Shown here piece by piece: positions 25,398 through 33,577 of a DNA stretch of 64,000 nucleotides. A model generated the notes under the pieces. That model ran no database searches. It was not told where the DNA came from and saw only the letters and a list, made by a program, of their open reading frames with translations. Location of the stretch: positions 1,426,001 through 1,490,000 of the forward strand of contig NZ_CP107905.1 in NCBI RefSeq assembly GCF_036014015.1. Direction: 5' to 3'. This DNA is from Streptomyces sp. NBC_00457. GTDB taxonomy: Bacteria > Actinomycetota > Actinomycetes > Streptomycetales > Streptomycetaceae. The stretch's first letter is position 1, and each line of letters opens with the position of its first letter. The position numbers were made by a program, and so were the translations under genes.

Positions 25398-26451
25398 TTC
25401 CGGCCGCCACCGGCAGGTGGTCGCTGCCGGTGGCCGGCAGCAGCCACGAACTCTGCGGCTCCACCCCACGGACGAGGATCTGGTCGATCCGCGCCACCGG
25501 GAAGGACGCCGGCCAGCTGAATCCGAAGCCGTCCCCGGCCGACTCCTGGACCGATTCCAGCTGCGAGGTGATGTCCTCCAACGCACGGTCGTCCACGGTG
25601 CCGTTGATGTCGCCGAGCAGTACCACCCGCTCGTTGCGCTCGGCGGCGAGGACCTCGGCGAGCGCCTGCGCGTTTCTGTCCCGGCTGTCCGTCCAGAAGC
25701 CCGTCCGGGGAGTCACCCGTACGGACCCCAGGTGGGCCACGTACACCGCCAGCGGCCCCTGGTCCGTGGCCACCGTGGTGCGCAGCGCCCGGTTGTAGGC
25801 CAGCTTGACCTCGGCCGGCTTGGCGTCCCCCAGCGGCCCGGCGTCCTGCTCGATGTCGACCGGCCGGGTGTCCGACAGCGGCAGCTTGCTCCACAGCCCG
25901 ACCGTGCCCAGCACCGTGTGGTGGGGGTACGTCTTCGCCAGTTCCTTCTCGTACAGCGGTTTCGCCTGTGCGGTGATCTCCTCCAGGGCCAGCACATCAG
26001 CGTCGGAGGCGGCCAGGTCGCGCGCGGTGCCTGCCGGGTCGGGGTTGTCGGCGCCGACGTTGTGGCTGACCACGGTGAGGTCGCCGCCTGCGTGTGACTT
26101 GTCGCCGAGCAGCCCGCCGAAGAGGTTCAGCCACACGGTGACCGGCAGCAGCAGCGCGACGACCGCGGCGGCGGAGCGGCGCCACAGCGCGCCGGCCAGC
26201 AGCACCGGGATGAACACGCCGAACCACGGCAGGAACGTCTCCACCAGGCTGCCGAGGCCCCCGGTCCCGTTCGGGATCTGTGCGTGCAGCAGCATGAACA
26301 GGCCGAGCAGCAGTGCCAGCGTCGCGAGCACCGGGCCACGCTTCCACGGCTCCGGCCGGGAGAGGTGGCGGATCACGTTCCGGGGCTCGGCACGCCCCTT
26401 GTCTTCGTCCTGCTGCCGCGCATCCGCGATGTCTTGCACTGTTTCACTCAC
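25387..26451 (-). CDS. Membrane-anchored endonuclease/exonuclease/phosphatase-family protein
   Basis: This is a 354-residue protein. A cytoplasmic N-terminus is followed by three hydrophobic segments (about residues 40-58, 70-86 and 92-110). An EEP catalytic domain follows: VVSHNVG, ADVLALEEIT (metal-binding Glu), VYVAHLGSVR, VVLLGDINGT and the terminal SDHLPVAA motif. The domain should face the cell exterior after three helices. The family includes nucleases, sphingomyelinase-like and inositol-phosphate phosphatases, so the substrate is open. It begins 3 nt after the histidine kinase stop and is the last gene of the RR-HK-EEP operon, suggesting an envelope-related output. Confidence 0.82.
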   Translation of the reverse strand: MSETVQDIADARQQDEDKGRAEPRNVIRHLSRPEPWKRGPVLATLALLLGLFMLLHAQIPNGTGGLGSLVETFLPWFGVFIPVLLAGALWRRSAAAVVALLLPVTVWLNLFGGLLGDKSHAGGDLTVVSHNVGADNPDPAGTARDLAASDADVLALEEITAQAKPLYEKELAKTYPHHTVLGTVGLWSKLPLSDTRPVDIEQDAGPLGDAKPAEVKLAYNRALRTTVATDQGPLAVYVAHLGSVRVTPRTGFWTDSRDRNAQALAEVLAAERNERVVLLGDINGTVDDRALEDITSQLESVQESAGDGFGFSWPASFPVARIDQILVRGVEPQSSWLLPATGSDHLPVAAGISW

Positions 26452-26454
26452 TGA

Positions 26455-27561
26455 TCAGGTGTCCTCGTTGTCAGCTGTACGGGGTGGTGGGGCGGGCAGG
26501 TGAACGGCGATACGGAGTCCGCCCTCGGAGCGCGGGGTGAGGGTGAGGGATCCGTCGTGCACTTGGGCGATCCGCTTGACGATGGCCAGGCCGAGGCCGA
26601 CGCCCGCGTGGTCCGTGTGAACGCGCTCGGTGCCGCGCTGGAACGGTTCGGTGAGCGTGGAGACCAGCTGGGGGGTGAGCTTCTCGCCGGTGTTCTCGAC
26701 GGTGAGCACCACGGTCCTGGGGCGGACGCCGGTCGTCACCCACACCGTCCCCTTACCGGGCAGGTTGTGGACGATCGCGTTGTGCACGAGGTTCGTGGTC
26801 AGCTGCAGCAGAAGCGCCTGGGATCCGACGGTGGGGGTGATGTCGCCGGAGGTCTCGACGGTGACGCCGTGCCTCTCCGCGAGAGGGAGGAGCGTTTCGG
26901 TGGCTTCTTCCGCGAGGAGGGACAGGTCGACCGGTTCGCGGGTGAAGGACCGCTGGTCGGCGCGGCTGAGCAGGAGCAGTGCCTCGGTGAGGTCGATCGC
27001 CCGGGTGTTGACGGCGTCGAGGCGGGCGATGACCTCACCGATGTCATGGTCCGGGTCGGTGCGGGCCACCTCGAGCAGGGTCTTCGAGATCGCCAGCGGG
27101 GTGCGCAGCTCGTGGGAGGCGTTGGCGGCGAATCTCCGCTGTTCCGCGACCTGGGCTTCGAGCCGCGCGAGCATCGTGTCGAAGGCGTCGGCGAGTTCGC
27201 GGAACTCGTCTCTGCGGCCCGGCAGCCGGATCCGGTGGGAGAGCGATCCGTTCGTGGCCATGCGGGTGGCATCGGTGATGCGCGTCAGGGGAGCGAGCAT
27301 GCGGCCGGCGAGGATCCAGCCTCCCAGAAGGCCGAATATCAGGAGGAACACCATCACCGCGGCTGCCACTGGGGCGAAACCGCGCACGAAGGTGGTGCCC
27401 GGAGTCTGTCTCCATGCCCCCTGTTCGTTGGTTTGCAGCCACCCCTCCCGCAGGAGAAACACGCCGATGGCGGCGAGCAGCAAGGCACCGGCGAGCATGA
27501 GGAATCCGGCGTAGCTGAGGGTGAGTTTGACGCGAACGCTCAGCCCGGGCTGCCTATCCAC
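26455..27561 (-). CDS. VanS-like sensor histidine kinase
   Basis: This is a 368-residue membrane kinase. It has two transmembrane helices (about 17-36 and 62-85) flanking a very short extracytoplasmic loop of about 25 residues, then a HAMP linker. The H-box is FAANASHELRTPLA with phospho-acceptor H150, the N-box is NLVHNAIVHN and the G-box HAGVGLGLAIVKRI. GTG 27559-27561 (GAGGGA upstream) overlaps the response-regulator stop; a GTG five codons earlier is also possible. The short sensor loop is typical of VanS/intramembrane-type sensors of cell-envelope stress. It partners the OmpR-type regulator at 27554-28249. Confidence 0.88.
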   Translation of the reverse strand: MDRQPGLSVRVKLTLSYAGFLMLAGALLLAAIGVFLLREGWLQTNEQGAWRQTPGTTFVRGFAPVAAAVMVFLLIFGLLGGWILAGRMLAPLTRITDATRMATNGSLSHRIRLPGRRDEFRELADAFDTMLARLEAQVAEQRRFAANASHELRTPLAISKTLLEVARTDPDHDIGEVIARLDAVNTRAIDLTEALLLLSRADQRSFTREPVDLSLLAEEATETLLPLAERHGVTVETSGDITPTVGSQALLLQLTTNLVHNAIVHNLPGKGTVWVTTGVRPRTVVLTVENTGEKLTPQLVSTLTEPFQRGTERVHTDHAGVGLGLAIVKRIAQVHDGSLTLTPRSEGGLRIAVHLPAPPPRTADNEDT

Positions 27562-28249
27562 GGTCTCGTCCCTCACGTCCGGCACCGGGTGCCGTGTCGA
27601 TGCGGTAGCCGACGCCCGGCACGGTGGCGATGATCCAGGGCTCGCCCAGACGCTTGCGCAGCGCCGAGACGGTGATCCGCACGGCGTTGGTGAACGGGTC
27701 GGCGTTCTCGTCCCACGCCCGCTCCAGCAGATCCTCGGCGCTGACGACACCACCTTCGGCGCCGACCAGGACTTCGAGCACCGCGAACTGCTTCCTGGTC
27801 AGCGCGACGTAGCGGCCGTCGCGGTGGACCTCCCGGCGGAACGGATCAAGGCGCAGCCCCGCGATCTCCCGCACCGGCGGCCTCCTGTGTGCCCGCCTGC
27901 GGTCGAGCGCTCTGAGCCTGAGCACGAGTTCCCGCAGGTCGAACGGCTTTGTGAGGTAGTCGTCGGCGCCGAGCTCGAACCCGGTGGCCTTGTCGTCCAG
28001 CCGGTCGGCGGCGGTGAGCATGAGGATCGGCATGCCGCTGCCGGAGTCGACGATGCTCTTGGCGATCTCGTCACCGCTGGGTCCGGGGATGTCCCGGTCG
28101 AGGACGGCGATGTCGTAGGCGTTGACGCTGAGCAGTTCCAGAGCGGTGCCGCCGTCACCCGCGATGTCCGCCGCGATCGCTTCCAGGCGCAGGCCATCGC
28201 GGATGGCCTCGGCCAGATAGGGCTCGTCCTCGACGATCAGCACACGCAT
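27554..28249 (-). CDS. OmpR/PhoB-type response regulator (VanR-like)
   Basis: This is a 231-residue regulator with a receiver domain at residues 1-115. The acidic pocket is E7/D8, the phospho-acceptor D51 lies in AVLDRDIPG, the threonine is in MLTAAD and the lysine in LTKPF. A winged-helix DNA-binding domain occupies about 135-225 (VLEVLVGAEGGVVSAEDLLERAW, then RITVSALRKRL). It is first in the operon with the kinase and EEP gene and divergent from the VanY-like gene 86 bp away, which makes that gene its most likely target. Confidence 0.92.
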   Translation of the reverse strand: MRVLIVEDEPYLAEAIRDGLRLEAIAADIAGDGGTALELLSVNAYDIAVLDRDIPGPSGDEIAKSIVDSGSGMPILMLTAADRLDDKATGFELGADDYLTKPFDLRELVLRLRALDRRRAHRRPPVREIAGLRLDPFRREVHRDGRYVALTRKQFAVLEVLVGAEGGVVSAEDLLERAWDENADPFTNAVRITVSALRKRLGEPWIIATVPGVGYRIDTAPGAGREGRDRG

Positions 28250-28335
28250 ACTCCGAGGCTACGAGTCGGCACATATCGTCGTCGTATCGAAAACCGCATA
28301 CGGGCCGGCAACACCGCGCTGCCTTGACTGCGGGC

Positions 28336-29010
28336 ATGACATACAGCCAATCAGCAGGAAAAGCAGCGGCCCGCCGTACCCGCTCGGCCGTCCTCGCCGC
28401 CTTTGTGGCCATCAGCGCGACCGTCGTCGGCGTCCTCTTCTGGCAGGCGCTGGCCTCCTCGCCCTCCTCCTCGTGGGCTTCCTTACCCTCCGCGTCGGCA
28501 TCACCCACCGACACCCCTGAGGGAGACCACAGGCGTACGGCCCCCAAGGGTGTACTGGGCGAGGCTGACGGCGCTCTCCCTGACGGCGTGACCGTGTTCG
28601 ACGACGGGTATCCGGGCGTGACCAAGCTCAACCCCGAGTTGCTCGAGGCCGTGCGCGAGGCGGCGACGGATGCCTCCGGCGACGGCGTCACGTTCTACGT
28701 CAACAGCGGCTGGCGTTCCGCGGAGCTGCAGAGTCAGCTTCTGCGTGAGGCGGTCGCGAAATACGGGTCGGAGGAAGAAGCCGCGCGATGGGTGGCCACA
28801 GCGGACACGTCACCTCATGTGTCGGGGGACGCGATCGACATAGGGCAGGACAACGCCACGACGTGGTTGTCCGAACACGGCGCCGAGTACGGCCTGTGCC
28901 AGATCTACGGCAACGAGCCCTGGCACTACGAACTGCGCCCCGAAGCCGTCGACGACGGTTGCCCCGCCATGTATGCCGACCCCGCACACGACCCGAGGAT
29001 GCGGCAGTGA
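28336..29010 (+). CDS. VanY-like D-alanyl-D-alanine carboxypeptidase, membrane-anchored
   Basis: This is a 224-residue protein. An N-terminal membrane anchor (about residues 17-40) is followed by a Ser/Pro/Thr-rich spacer. The M15 peptidase domain has SPHVSGDAIDI (zinc ligands H161 and D168) and EPWHYEL (catalytic Glu region, H197). VanY-type enzymes trim the terminal D-Ala from peptidoglycan stem peptides outside the membrane, lowering the glycopeptide target. Here it is divergent from a VanR/VanS-like pair, but no vanH/vanA/vanX genes are present. No clear ribosome-binding site was seen before ATG 28336. Confidence 0.88.
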   Translation: MTYSQSAGKAAARRTRSAVLAAFVAISATVVGVLFWQALASSPSSSWASLPSASASPTDTPEGDHRRTAPKGVLGEADGALPDGVTVFDDGYPGVTKLNPELLEAVREAATDASGDGVTFYVNSGWRSAELQSQLLREAVAKYGSEEEAARWVATADTSPHVSGDAIDIGQDNATTWLSEHGAEYGLCQIYGNEPWHYELRPEAVDDGCPAMYADPAHDPRMRQ

Positions 29011-29021
29011 CGGACCATGAC

Positions 29022-30494
29022 CTATGCGCTCAGCACCTCTGCCACGGCCCGCAGATTGACCCGCCCCCGCCCGAACGAACACAACGCACCACCCTCCGGC
29101 AGCCCGGTGTCCACCCGCACCACGTCCGACCGCCGCCCCACCACCGCGTCCCGCATCCGCTCCTGCCAGGGATGCAGCCCGGCATCACACGTGGCGACGA
29201 CCAACGGCGACTCACCGGCCAACCGCGAGACCTCTTCCACGAGCGCACCGGCATCCGCCGGCTCCCCCGTGACCGCGACCCCCGAAGCCGTACCGTCGAC
29301 CTCCCGCACCTCGCTCAACAGGTCCTCCCCGCCCCAGTTGAGCGCCGGATGCGGCGGCGGAAACAGATCGACGACGAACGCTCCACGCAACCCCATCGGC
29401 TCGCTCTGCCCCCGCACCGCCCGCCTCGCGGCCTCCAGCCCCGCCTCCGCGTCCCACGCGGAAACCACGGCGGCGGGAGTCGCGTACCGCCGGGCCAGCC
29501 CCCGCACCCGCCCCGCGGCCTCCCGCACCCGCCCTTCCGGCAGCTCACCGGTGCGCAACGCATCGATCACCGCGTCCCGGCAGGCCAGCGTCACCCCCAA
29601 GTCCGGTACAGCCACGATCACTTGATCCGCCCCGGCATCGAGTGCGAGCCTCGCCCCCGCGGCCTCGCCGTACCGGTCGGCGATCGCCTTCATCTCCAGC
29701 GCGTCGCTCACCAGCACGCCCTCGAAGCCGAGTTCGTCCCGGAGCAGCCCGCTGAGGATGCGCGAACTGAGCGTGGCGGGCCGGTCGGGATCCAGCGCCG
29801 GAAAGACGACGTGCGCGCTCATCAGCATCGGCACGCCCGCGGCGACGGCGGCCCGGAAGGGCGCGAGGTCGAGTGCGTCGTACGGCCGCGGATCGACGGC
29901 CGTCTCGTGGTGGCTGTCGGTGACCGTGCCGCCATGCCCCGGGAAGTGCTTGGCGCACGAGGCGATCCCGCGCGCCTCGGTGGCGGCTATCCAGGCGCTC
30001 AGGTGGCGGGAGGCCACATCGGGGTCGGTGCCGAAGGAACGCGTCCGCACGATCGGGTTGAGGGGCTGGTGCTGCAGGTCGGCGACGGGGGCGTACGAGG
30101 CCGTGATGCCCAGCGAGGCGAGGTGTCCGGCGAGGGCGTCGGCGCAGCGGGCGGTCAGCTCGGGGTCGTCGACGACGCCGAGGGCGTAGGAGCCGGGCAC
30201 TTCCGGTGCGCCGGCGCGTACCAGGTGCCCGATGCCGCCGCCCTCGTTGTCGATGGCCACCAGCAGATCGGGCCGCAACGCCCGTAGCGTGTCGGTGAGT
30301 TCGCGCACCTGCGCCGCGTCCCGCACATTGCGGGTGAACAGGATGACCCCGCCGAGGCCACGGTCGATCAGCCGCTTGAGCGTGTCGGGGACGGACGTGG
30401 TGCCGTCGAAGCCCGCGACGAGACAGCGGTGGACCGCCTCGTCCAGGTCGGAGGGCAGAGCCGGACTCAGGGGCGTGCGCTCGGTATGGGTCAC
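29022..30494 (-). CDS. GH3 beta-N-acetylhexosaminidase (NagZ-like), cytoplasmic
   Basis: This is a 490-residue GH3 enzyme of the NagZ group. It has the signature KHFPGHG at residues 182-188, followed by the DSHH catalytic His-Asp dyad region (193-196). The nucleophile is D264 in VSDALEM. A C-terminal domain of about 150 residues extends beyond minimal one-domain NagZ, as in many actinobacterial homologues. It starts at GTG 30492-30494 and has no signal peptide. It would release GlcNAc from imported chitobiose-type or N-glycan core fragments, or recycle muropeptides. An inverted repeat shared with the GH38 promoter lies 46 bp upstream, linking it to the RpiR locus. Confidence 0.88.
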   Translation of the reverse strand: MTHTERTPLSPALPSDLDEAVHRCLVAGFDGTTSVPDTLKRLIDRGLGGVILFTRNVRDAAQVRELTDTLRALRPDLLVAIDNEGGGIGHLVRAGAPEVPGSYALGVVDDPELTARCADALAGHLASLGITASYAPVADLQHQPLNPIVRTRSFGTDPDVASRHLSAWIAATEARGIASCAKHFPGHGGTVTDSHHETAVDPRPYDALDLAPFRAAVAAGVPMLMSAHVVFPALDPDRPATLSSRILSGLLRDELGFEGVLVSDALEMKAIADRYGEAAGARLALDAGADQVIVAVPDLGVTLACRDAVIDALRTGELPEGRVREAAGRVRGLARRYATPAAVVSAWDAEAGLEAARRAVRGQSEPMGLRGAFVVDLFPPPHPALNWGGEDLLSEVREVDGTASGVAVTGEPADAGALVEEVSRLAGESPLVVATCDAGLHPWQERMRDAVVGRRSDVVRVDTGLPEGGALCSFGRGRVNLRAVAEVLSA

Positions 30495-30539
30495 CCCTGG
30501 AATCCTCTGGATCGCTCAGCCAAAAGTCAACCAATTCAT

Positions 30540-30556
30540 GGATGACTCATTCAACC
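30540..30556. promoter_or_regulatory. Candidate RpiR operator upstream of the hexosaminidase
   Basis: GGATGACTCATTCAACC (complement GGTTGAATGAGTCATCC) matches 14 of 17 positions of the site at 12602-12618 before the GH38 gene. A second CCA-ATTCA-TGG half-palindrome touches it at about 30531-30541. The site overlaps the last codons of the lipoprotein gene at 30551. Confidence 0.45.
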
Positions 30557-31228
30557 GATGACCTTTGCCGGGGGCCGCACGTCCAAGGGCTTGTCGAAGG
30601 CGCTGAACGTGGTGGTGGTGTCGAGGTCGGCGCCCTTGTAGACGGTCTTGAGAATGCACGGCTCGCCCTCGGTGGCGACATAGAAGGCGTAAGTGCCGCT
30701 TTTTTCCGCCTTGTCCGTCACCACCAGCTCGATCGCCGGCCTGCCGTCGACCTTGGTCAGCTCGCCTTTCTTCGCTGTGCCGAACGAGGCGAACTCCCGG
30801 GGGCAGGCAACGAGCCCGTCGCCTGGCTCCGCCTTGCTGGTGGGCGCCTTGATCCAGACGTCCTGCTTCTTCGCACCGGCCGTGGCCCGGCCCGACCACT
30901 TGTCGATGTACGTGCGATTCGGCCGGACGTAGTCCGTCTCGCTGATTCGGATCTGTTCCAGGGCAGCCCCATTGGGCCAGGTCGTCTTGGACGTGCACCT
31001 GCCCTTCAGGTCGGTCGTCACACGGCTGGAATAGCGATCACCGGCGGCTTTGATGGTGACCGCCTCTACCGTCACCGACTTGAGCGCATTCATCGTGTCG
31101 TTCGCGTCGTCGAGCATCTGCCCCGCGGACAGCTCCTCCGCAGCCGTGCCGTCTGAACAGCCGGTCATGGCGGCAGCCATCACCAGGCATGCCAGCGCAG
31201 CCGTCACTACGGTCGATGCCGTTCGCAC
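30551..31228 (-). CDS. Putative LppX/LprG-like lipoprotein
   Basis: This is a 225-residue protein. The lipoprotein signal peptide (MRTASTVVTAALACLVMAAA) has lipobox AMTGC, so it is exported and lipid-anchored. The mature part reads TMNALKSVTVEAVTIKAAGDRYSSRVTTDLKGRC and ends with TYAFYVATEGEPCILKTVY. This beta-sheet pattern recalls actinobacterial LppX/LprG/DUF-type lipoproteins that bind lipids, but recognition is weak. Two cysteines in the mature part may form a disulphide. It starts at GTG 31226-31228. It lies between the hexosaminidase and a LacI gene and has no clear link to either. Confidence 0.65.
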   Translation of the reverse strand: MRTASTVVTAALACLVMAAAMTGCSDGTAAEELSAGQMLDDANDTMNALKSVTVEAVTIKAAGDRYSSRVTTDLKGRCTSKTTWPNGAALEQIRISETDYVRPNRTYIDKWSGRATAGAKKQDVWIKAPTSKAEPGDGLVACPREFASFGTAKKGELTKVDGRPAIELVVTDKAEKSGTYAFYVATEGEPCILKTVYKGADLDTTTTFSAFDKPLDVRPPAKVIG

Positions 31229-31258
31229 AAGATCCCCCCAGGATGATGAGCCGTCAGG

Positions 31259-32296
31259 CTACCGGACCTGTTCGCTCACGGAACTCCGGCTTTCCCCTGT
31301 CGGCGGCGGTCCCGTCGTCCCCCGGATCTCCAGCGTCGGCACGGCGAGGTGGACGTCGCCCTGCCCCCCGCGTCCCGCGAACCGGTCGAGCAGGCGGCGG
31401 GCCGCGCGGCGGCCGACCTCGTGGCCGGCGTTGTCGACGGTGGTGAGCCAGACGTGGCGCAGGCGGGAGATGCTGGTGTTGTCGTAGCCGACGACGGAGA
31501 CATCGCGGGGGACGCGCAGGCCCAGTTCGTCGGCGGCTGAGAGGGCGCCGACGGAGGCGATGTCGTTGACGGCGAAGACGGCGGTGGGGCGGTCGGGGCG
31601 GCTCAGGAGGCGGACGGTGGTGCGGTAGCCGCCCTCCTCGGTCATGTCGCTGGGTTCGACCACGGCGCCGTCCGCGAGGCCGTGCGCCCGCATCGTCTCC
31701 TCGAAGCTGCGCCGCCGCAGTTCGCCGACCGCGCCGAAGCCCGCGATGTGCGCGATCCGCCGGTGGCCGAGCCCGATGAGGTGCTCGGTGACCAGCCGCG
31801 CGCCCTTCGCGTCGTCGCCCGCGACCACGTCGACGCCGGCCGGCACCGCCTCGCGCGCGCCCGCGACGACGACGGGGATCCGCTCGGCGACCGCGCCGAG
31901 CGCCGCCGGGTCGGGCAGCGTGCCGACCACGACCAGGCCGTCGACCTGGAGGTCCAGGAAGGGACGGGCGAGGTCCTGGCCTATGCGGCGGTTGAGGCGG
32001 GCGTCGGCCAGCAGCATGTGCAGGCCGTTGTCGTGCAGGAGGGAGTTGAGGCCGTCCAGAAGGTCCACGAACCACGGGTTGCGCAGGTCGTTCAGGAGGA
32101 CGCCCACCGTGCGGGAGCGCTGCTCGCTGAGGCTGCGCGCGGCGGCGTTGGGACGGTAGCCGAGCTCGCGCACCGCCCGCAGCACGGCGTCCCGCTTCTC
32201 GGGCCGTACCTGCGCGGAACCGCGCAGCACCAGGGAGACCAGCGACTTGGAGACACCGGCGCGTTCGGCAACGTCTCGGATGGTCGGCGCTCTCAT
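31259..32296 (-). CDS. LacI-family repressor
   Basis: This 345-residue regulator opens with the LacI helix-turn-helix and hinge (TIRDVAERAGVSKSLVSLVLRG, then PNAAARSLSEQRSRTVGVLL). A complete periplasmic-binding-type effector domain follows, with NDIASVGALSAADELGLRVP and DVSVVGYDNTSISRL. The ATG at 32294-32296 is fixed by the helix-turn-helix. It is divergent from a Gfo/Idh/MocA oxidoreductase. Two related operators sit directly upstream, one 4 bp before its own start and one before the oxidoreductase. It therefore probably represses both and releases on a sugar or cyclitol. Confidence 0.9.
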   Translation of the reverse strand: MRAPTIRDVAERAGVSKSLVSLVLRGSAQVRPEKRDAVLRAVRELGYRPNAAARSLSEQRSRTVGVLLNDLRNPWFVDLLDGLNSLLHDNGLHMLLADARLNRRIGQDLARPFLDLQVDGLVVVGTLPDPAALGAVAERIPVVVAGAREAVPAGVDVVAGDDAKGARLVTEHLIGLGHRRIAHIAGFGAVGELRRRSFEETMRAHGLADGAVVEPSDMTEEGGYRTTVRLLSRPDRPTAVFAVNDIASVGALSAADELGLRVPRDVSVVGYDNTSISRLRHVWLTTVDNAGHEVGRRAARRLLDRFAGRGGQGDVHLAVPTLEIRGTTGPPPTGESRSSVSEQVR

Positions 32297-32299
32297 GAA

Positions 32300-32394
32300 G
32301 TGGACCGTTCCACGAGGTGGACGGCTTGTCAAAGCCCTTGACACCATGCGGATACCCCGCTCAGGGTGGCCTGGACAGGATATGGACCGGTCCA
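32300..32394. promoter_or_regulatory. Twin LacI operators and divergent promoter
   Basis: TGGACCGTTCCA (32301-32312, in GTGGA-CCGT-TCCAC) and TGGACCGGTCCA (32383-32394, a perfect 12-bp palindrome) differ at one base. Both have the central CG typical of LacI-family sites. A plus-strand promoter is plausible: TTGACA at 32338-32343 with CAGGGT at 32362-32367 (18-bp spacer). This places the second operator just beyond the start of transcription. Confidence 0.75.
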
Positions 32395-32425
32395 AAGAGG
32401 CCCACGTGGCCGAAGAGGGGCTCTC

Positions 32426-33577
32426 ATGGTGGATACGCTCGGTGTCGCCGTCGTCGGATTCGGCTGGATGGGCCGGGTGCACACCCAGGCGTACGCCCGA
32501 GTCCCGCACCACTACCCCCGACTCCCCCTGCGACCCGAACTCGTGACCGTCGCCGAGGAGGTGCCCGGCCGGGCCGAGGAGGCCGCCGCGCAGTTCGGCT
32601 TCGCCTCGACCACCCGCGACTGGCGCGAGGTGGCCGCCGATCCCCGCGTCCAGGCGGTCAGCATCACCGCCCCGAACTTCCTGCACCGCGAGATCGGCGT
32701 CGCGATGGCGGAGGCCGGCAAGCACATCTGGATCGAGAAGCCGGTCGGCCTGACCGCCGACGACGCCCGGTCGGTCGCCGACGCCGTGGCCAAGGCGGGC
32801 GTGCAGAGCGCGGTCGGCTTCAACTACCGCAACGCGCCCGCCGTCGCGACCGCCCGCGAGCTGATCGCGGCGGGCGACATCGGCACGGTCACGCATGTCC
32901 GCATCCGGCTCTTCAGCGACTACGCGGCGCATCCCGACGGCGCGCTGACCTGGCGGTACGAGCGGGAGCGCGGCGGCAGCGGAGTGCTGGGCGACCTCGC
33001 CTCGCACGGCGCCGACCTGGCCCGCTTCCTGCTGGGCGACATCGCGTCACTCACCGCCGACACGGCGATCTTCGTCCCCGAGCGGGCCCGCCCCCTCGGC
33101 GCCACCGCAGGTCACACCCGTGCCACCGGCGGCGCACTCGGCCCGGTCGAGAACGAGGACTACGTCAGCTGCCTGCTGCGCTTCGCCTCCGGCGCCCGCG
33201 GTGTCCTGGAGGCCAGCCGGGTCGCCGTCGGCGAGCAGAACAACTACGGCTTCGAGGTGCACGGCACCGAGGGCGCCGTCTTCTGGGACTTCCGCCGCAT
33301 GAACGAACTGGGCGTCAGCCGCGGCACGACGTACCAGGACCAGCCCGTCAGCACGGTTTACGTCGGCCCGGGCGACGGCGAGTACGCCGCCTTCCAGCCG
33401 GGCGCGGCCAACAGCATGGGCTACGACGACCTCAAGGTCATCGAGGCCCACCGCTTCCTGCGCTCGATCGCCGAGGGCGCCCCGTACGGGGCGACGCTCG
33501 CGGACGCCGTGCACAGTGCGGCCGTACTCGACGCGATGGCGCGGTCGGCCGAGAGCGGTGCCTGGGTCACGCCGTAG
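32426..33577 (+). CDS. Gfo/Idh/MocA-family NAD(P)-dependent oxidoreductase
   Basis: This is a 383-residue dehydrogenase. The Rossmann motif is VAVVGFGWMGRVHT at the N-terminus. The family motif EKPVG (IWIEKPVGLTADD) carries the catalytic lysine. GGSGVLGDLASHGADLARFLLG contains the conserved active-site Asp/His. Members oxidise sugars and cyclitols such as inositols. ATG 32426 was chosen because of the upstream GAGGGG and the Rossmann position; longer readings cross the operator. It is controlled by the divergent LacI. Its end overlaps the convergent LacI-type gene by 11 nt. Confidence 0.88.
   Translation: MVDTLGVAVVGFGWMGRVHTQAYARVPHHYPRLPLRPELVTVAEEVPGRAEEAAAQFGFASTTRDWREVAADPRVQAVSITAPNFLHREIGVAMAEAGKHIWIEKPVGLTADDARSVADAVAKAGVQSAVGFNYRNAPAVATARELIAAGDIGTVTHVRIRLFSDYAAHPDGALTWRYERERGGSGVLGDLASHGADLARFLLGDIASLTADTAIFVPERARPLGATAGHTRATGGALGPVENEDYVSCLLRFASGARGVLEASRVAVGEQNNYGFEVHGTEGAVFWDFRRMNELGVSRGTTYQDQPVSTVYVGPGDGEYAAFQPGAANSMGYDDLKVIEAHRFLRSIAEGAPYGATLADAVHSAAVLDAMARSAESGAWVTP

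Noticed and set aside
25387..29010. Complete vancomycin-resistance cluster
   Set aside because: Only vanR/vanS/vanY-like genes are present; no D-lactate dehydrogenase, D-Ala-D-Lac ligase or VanX dipeptidase is found.
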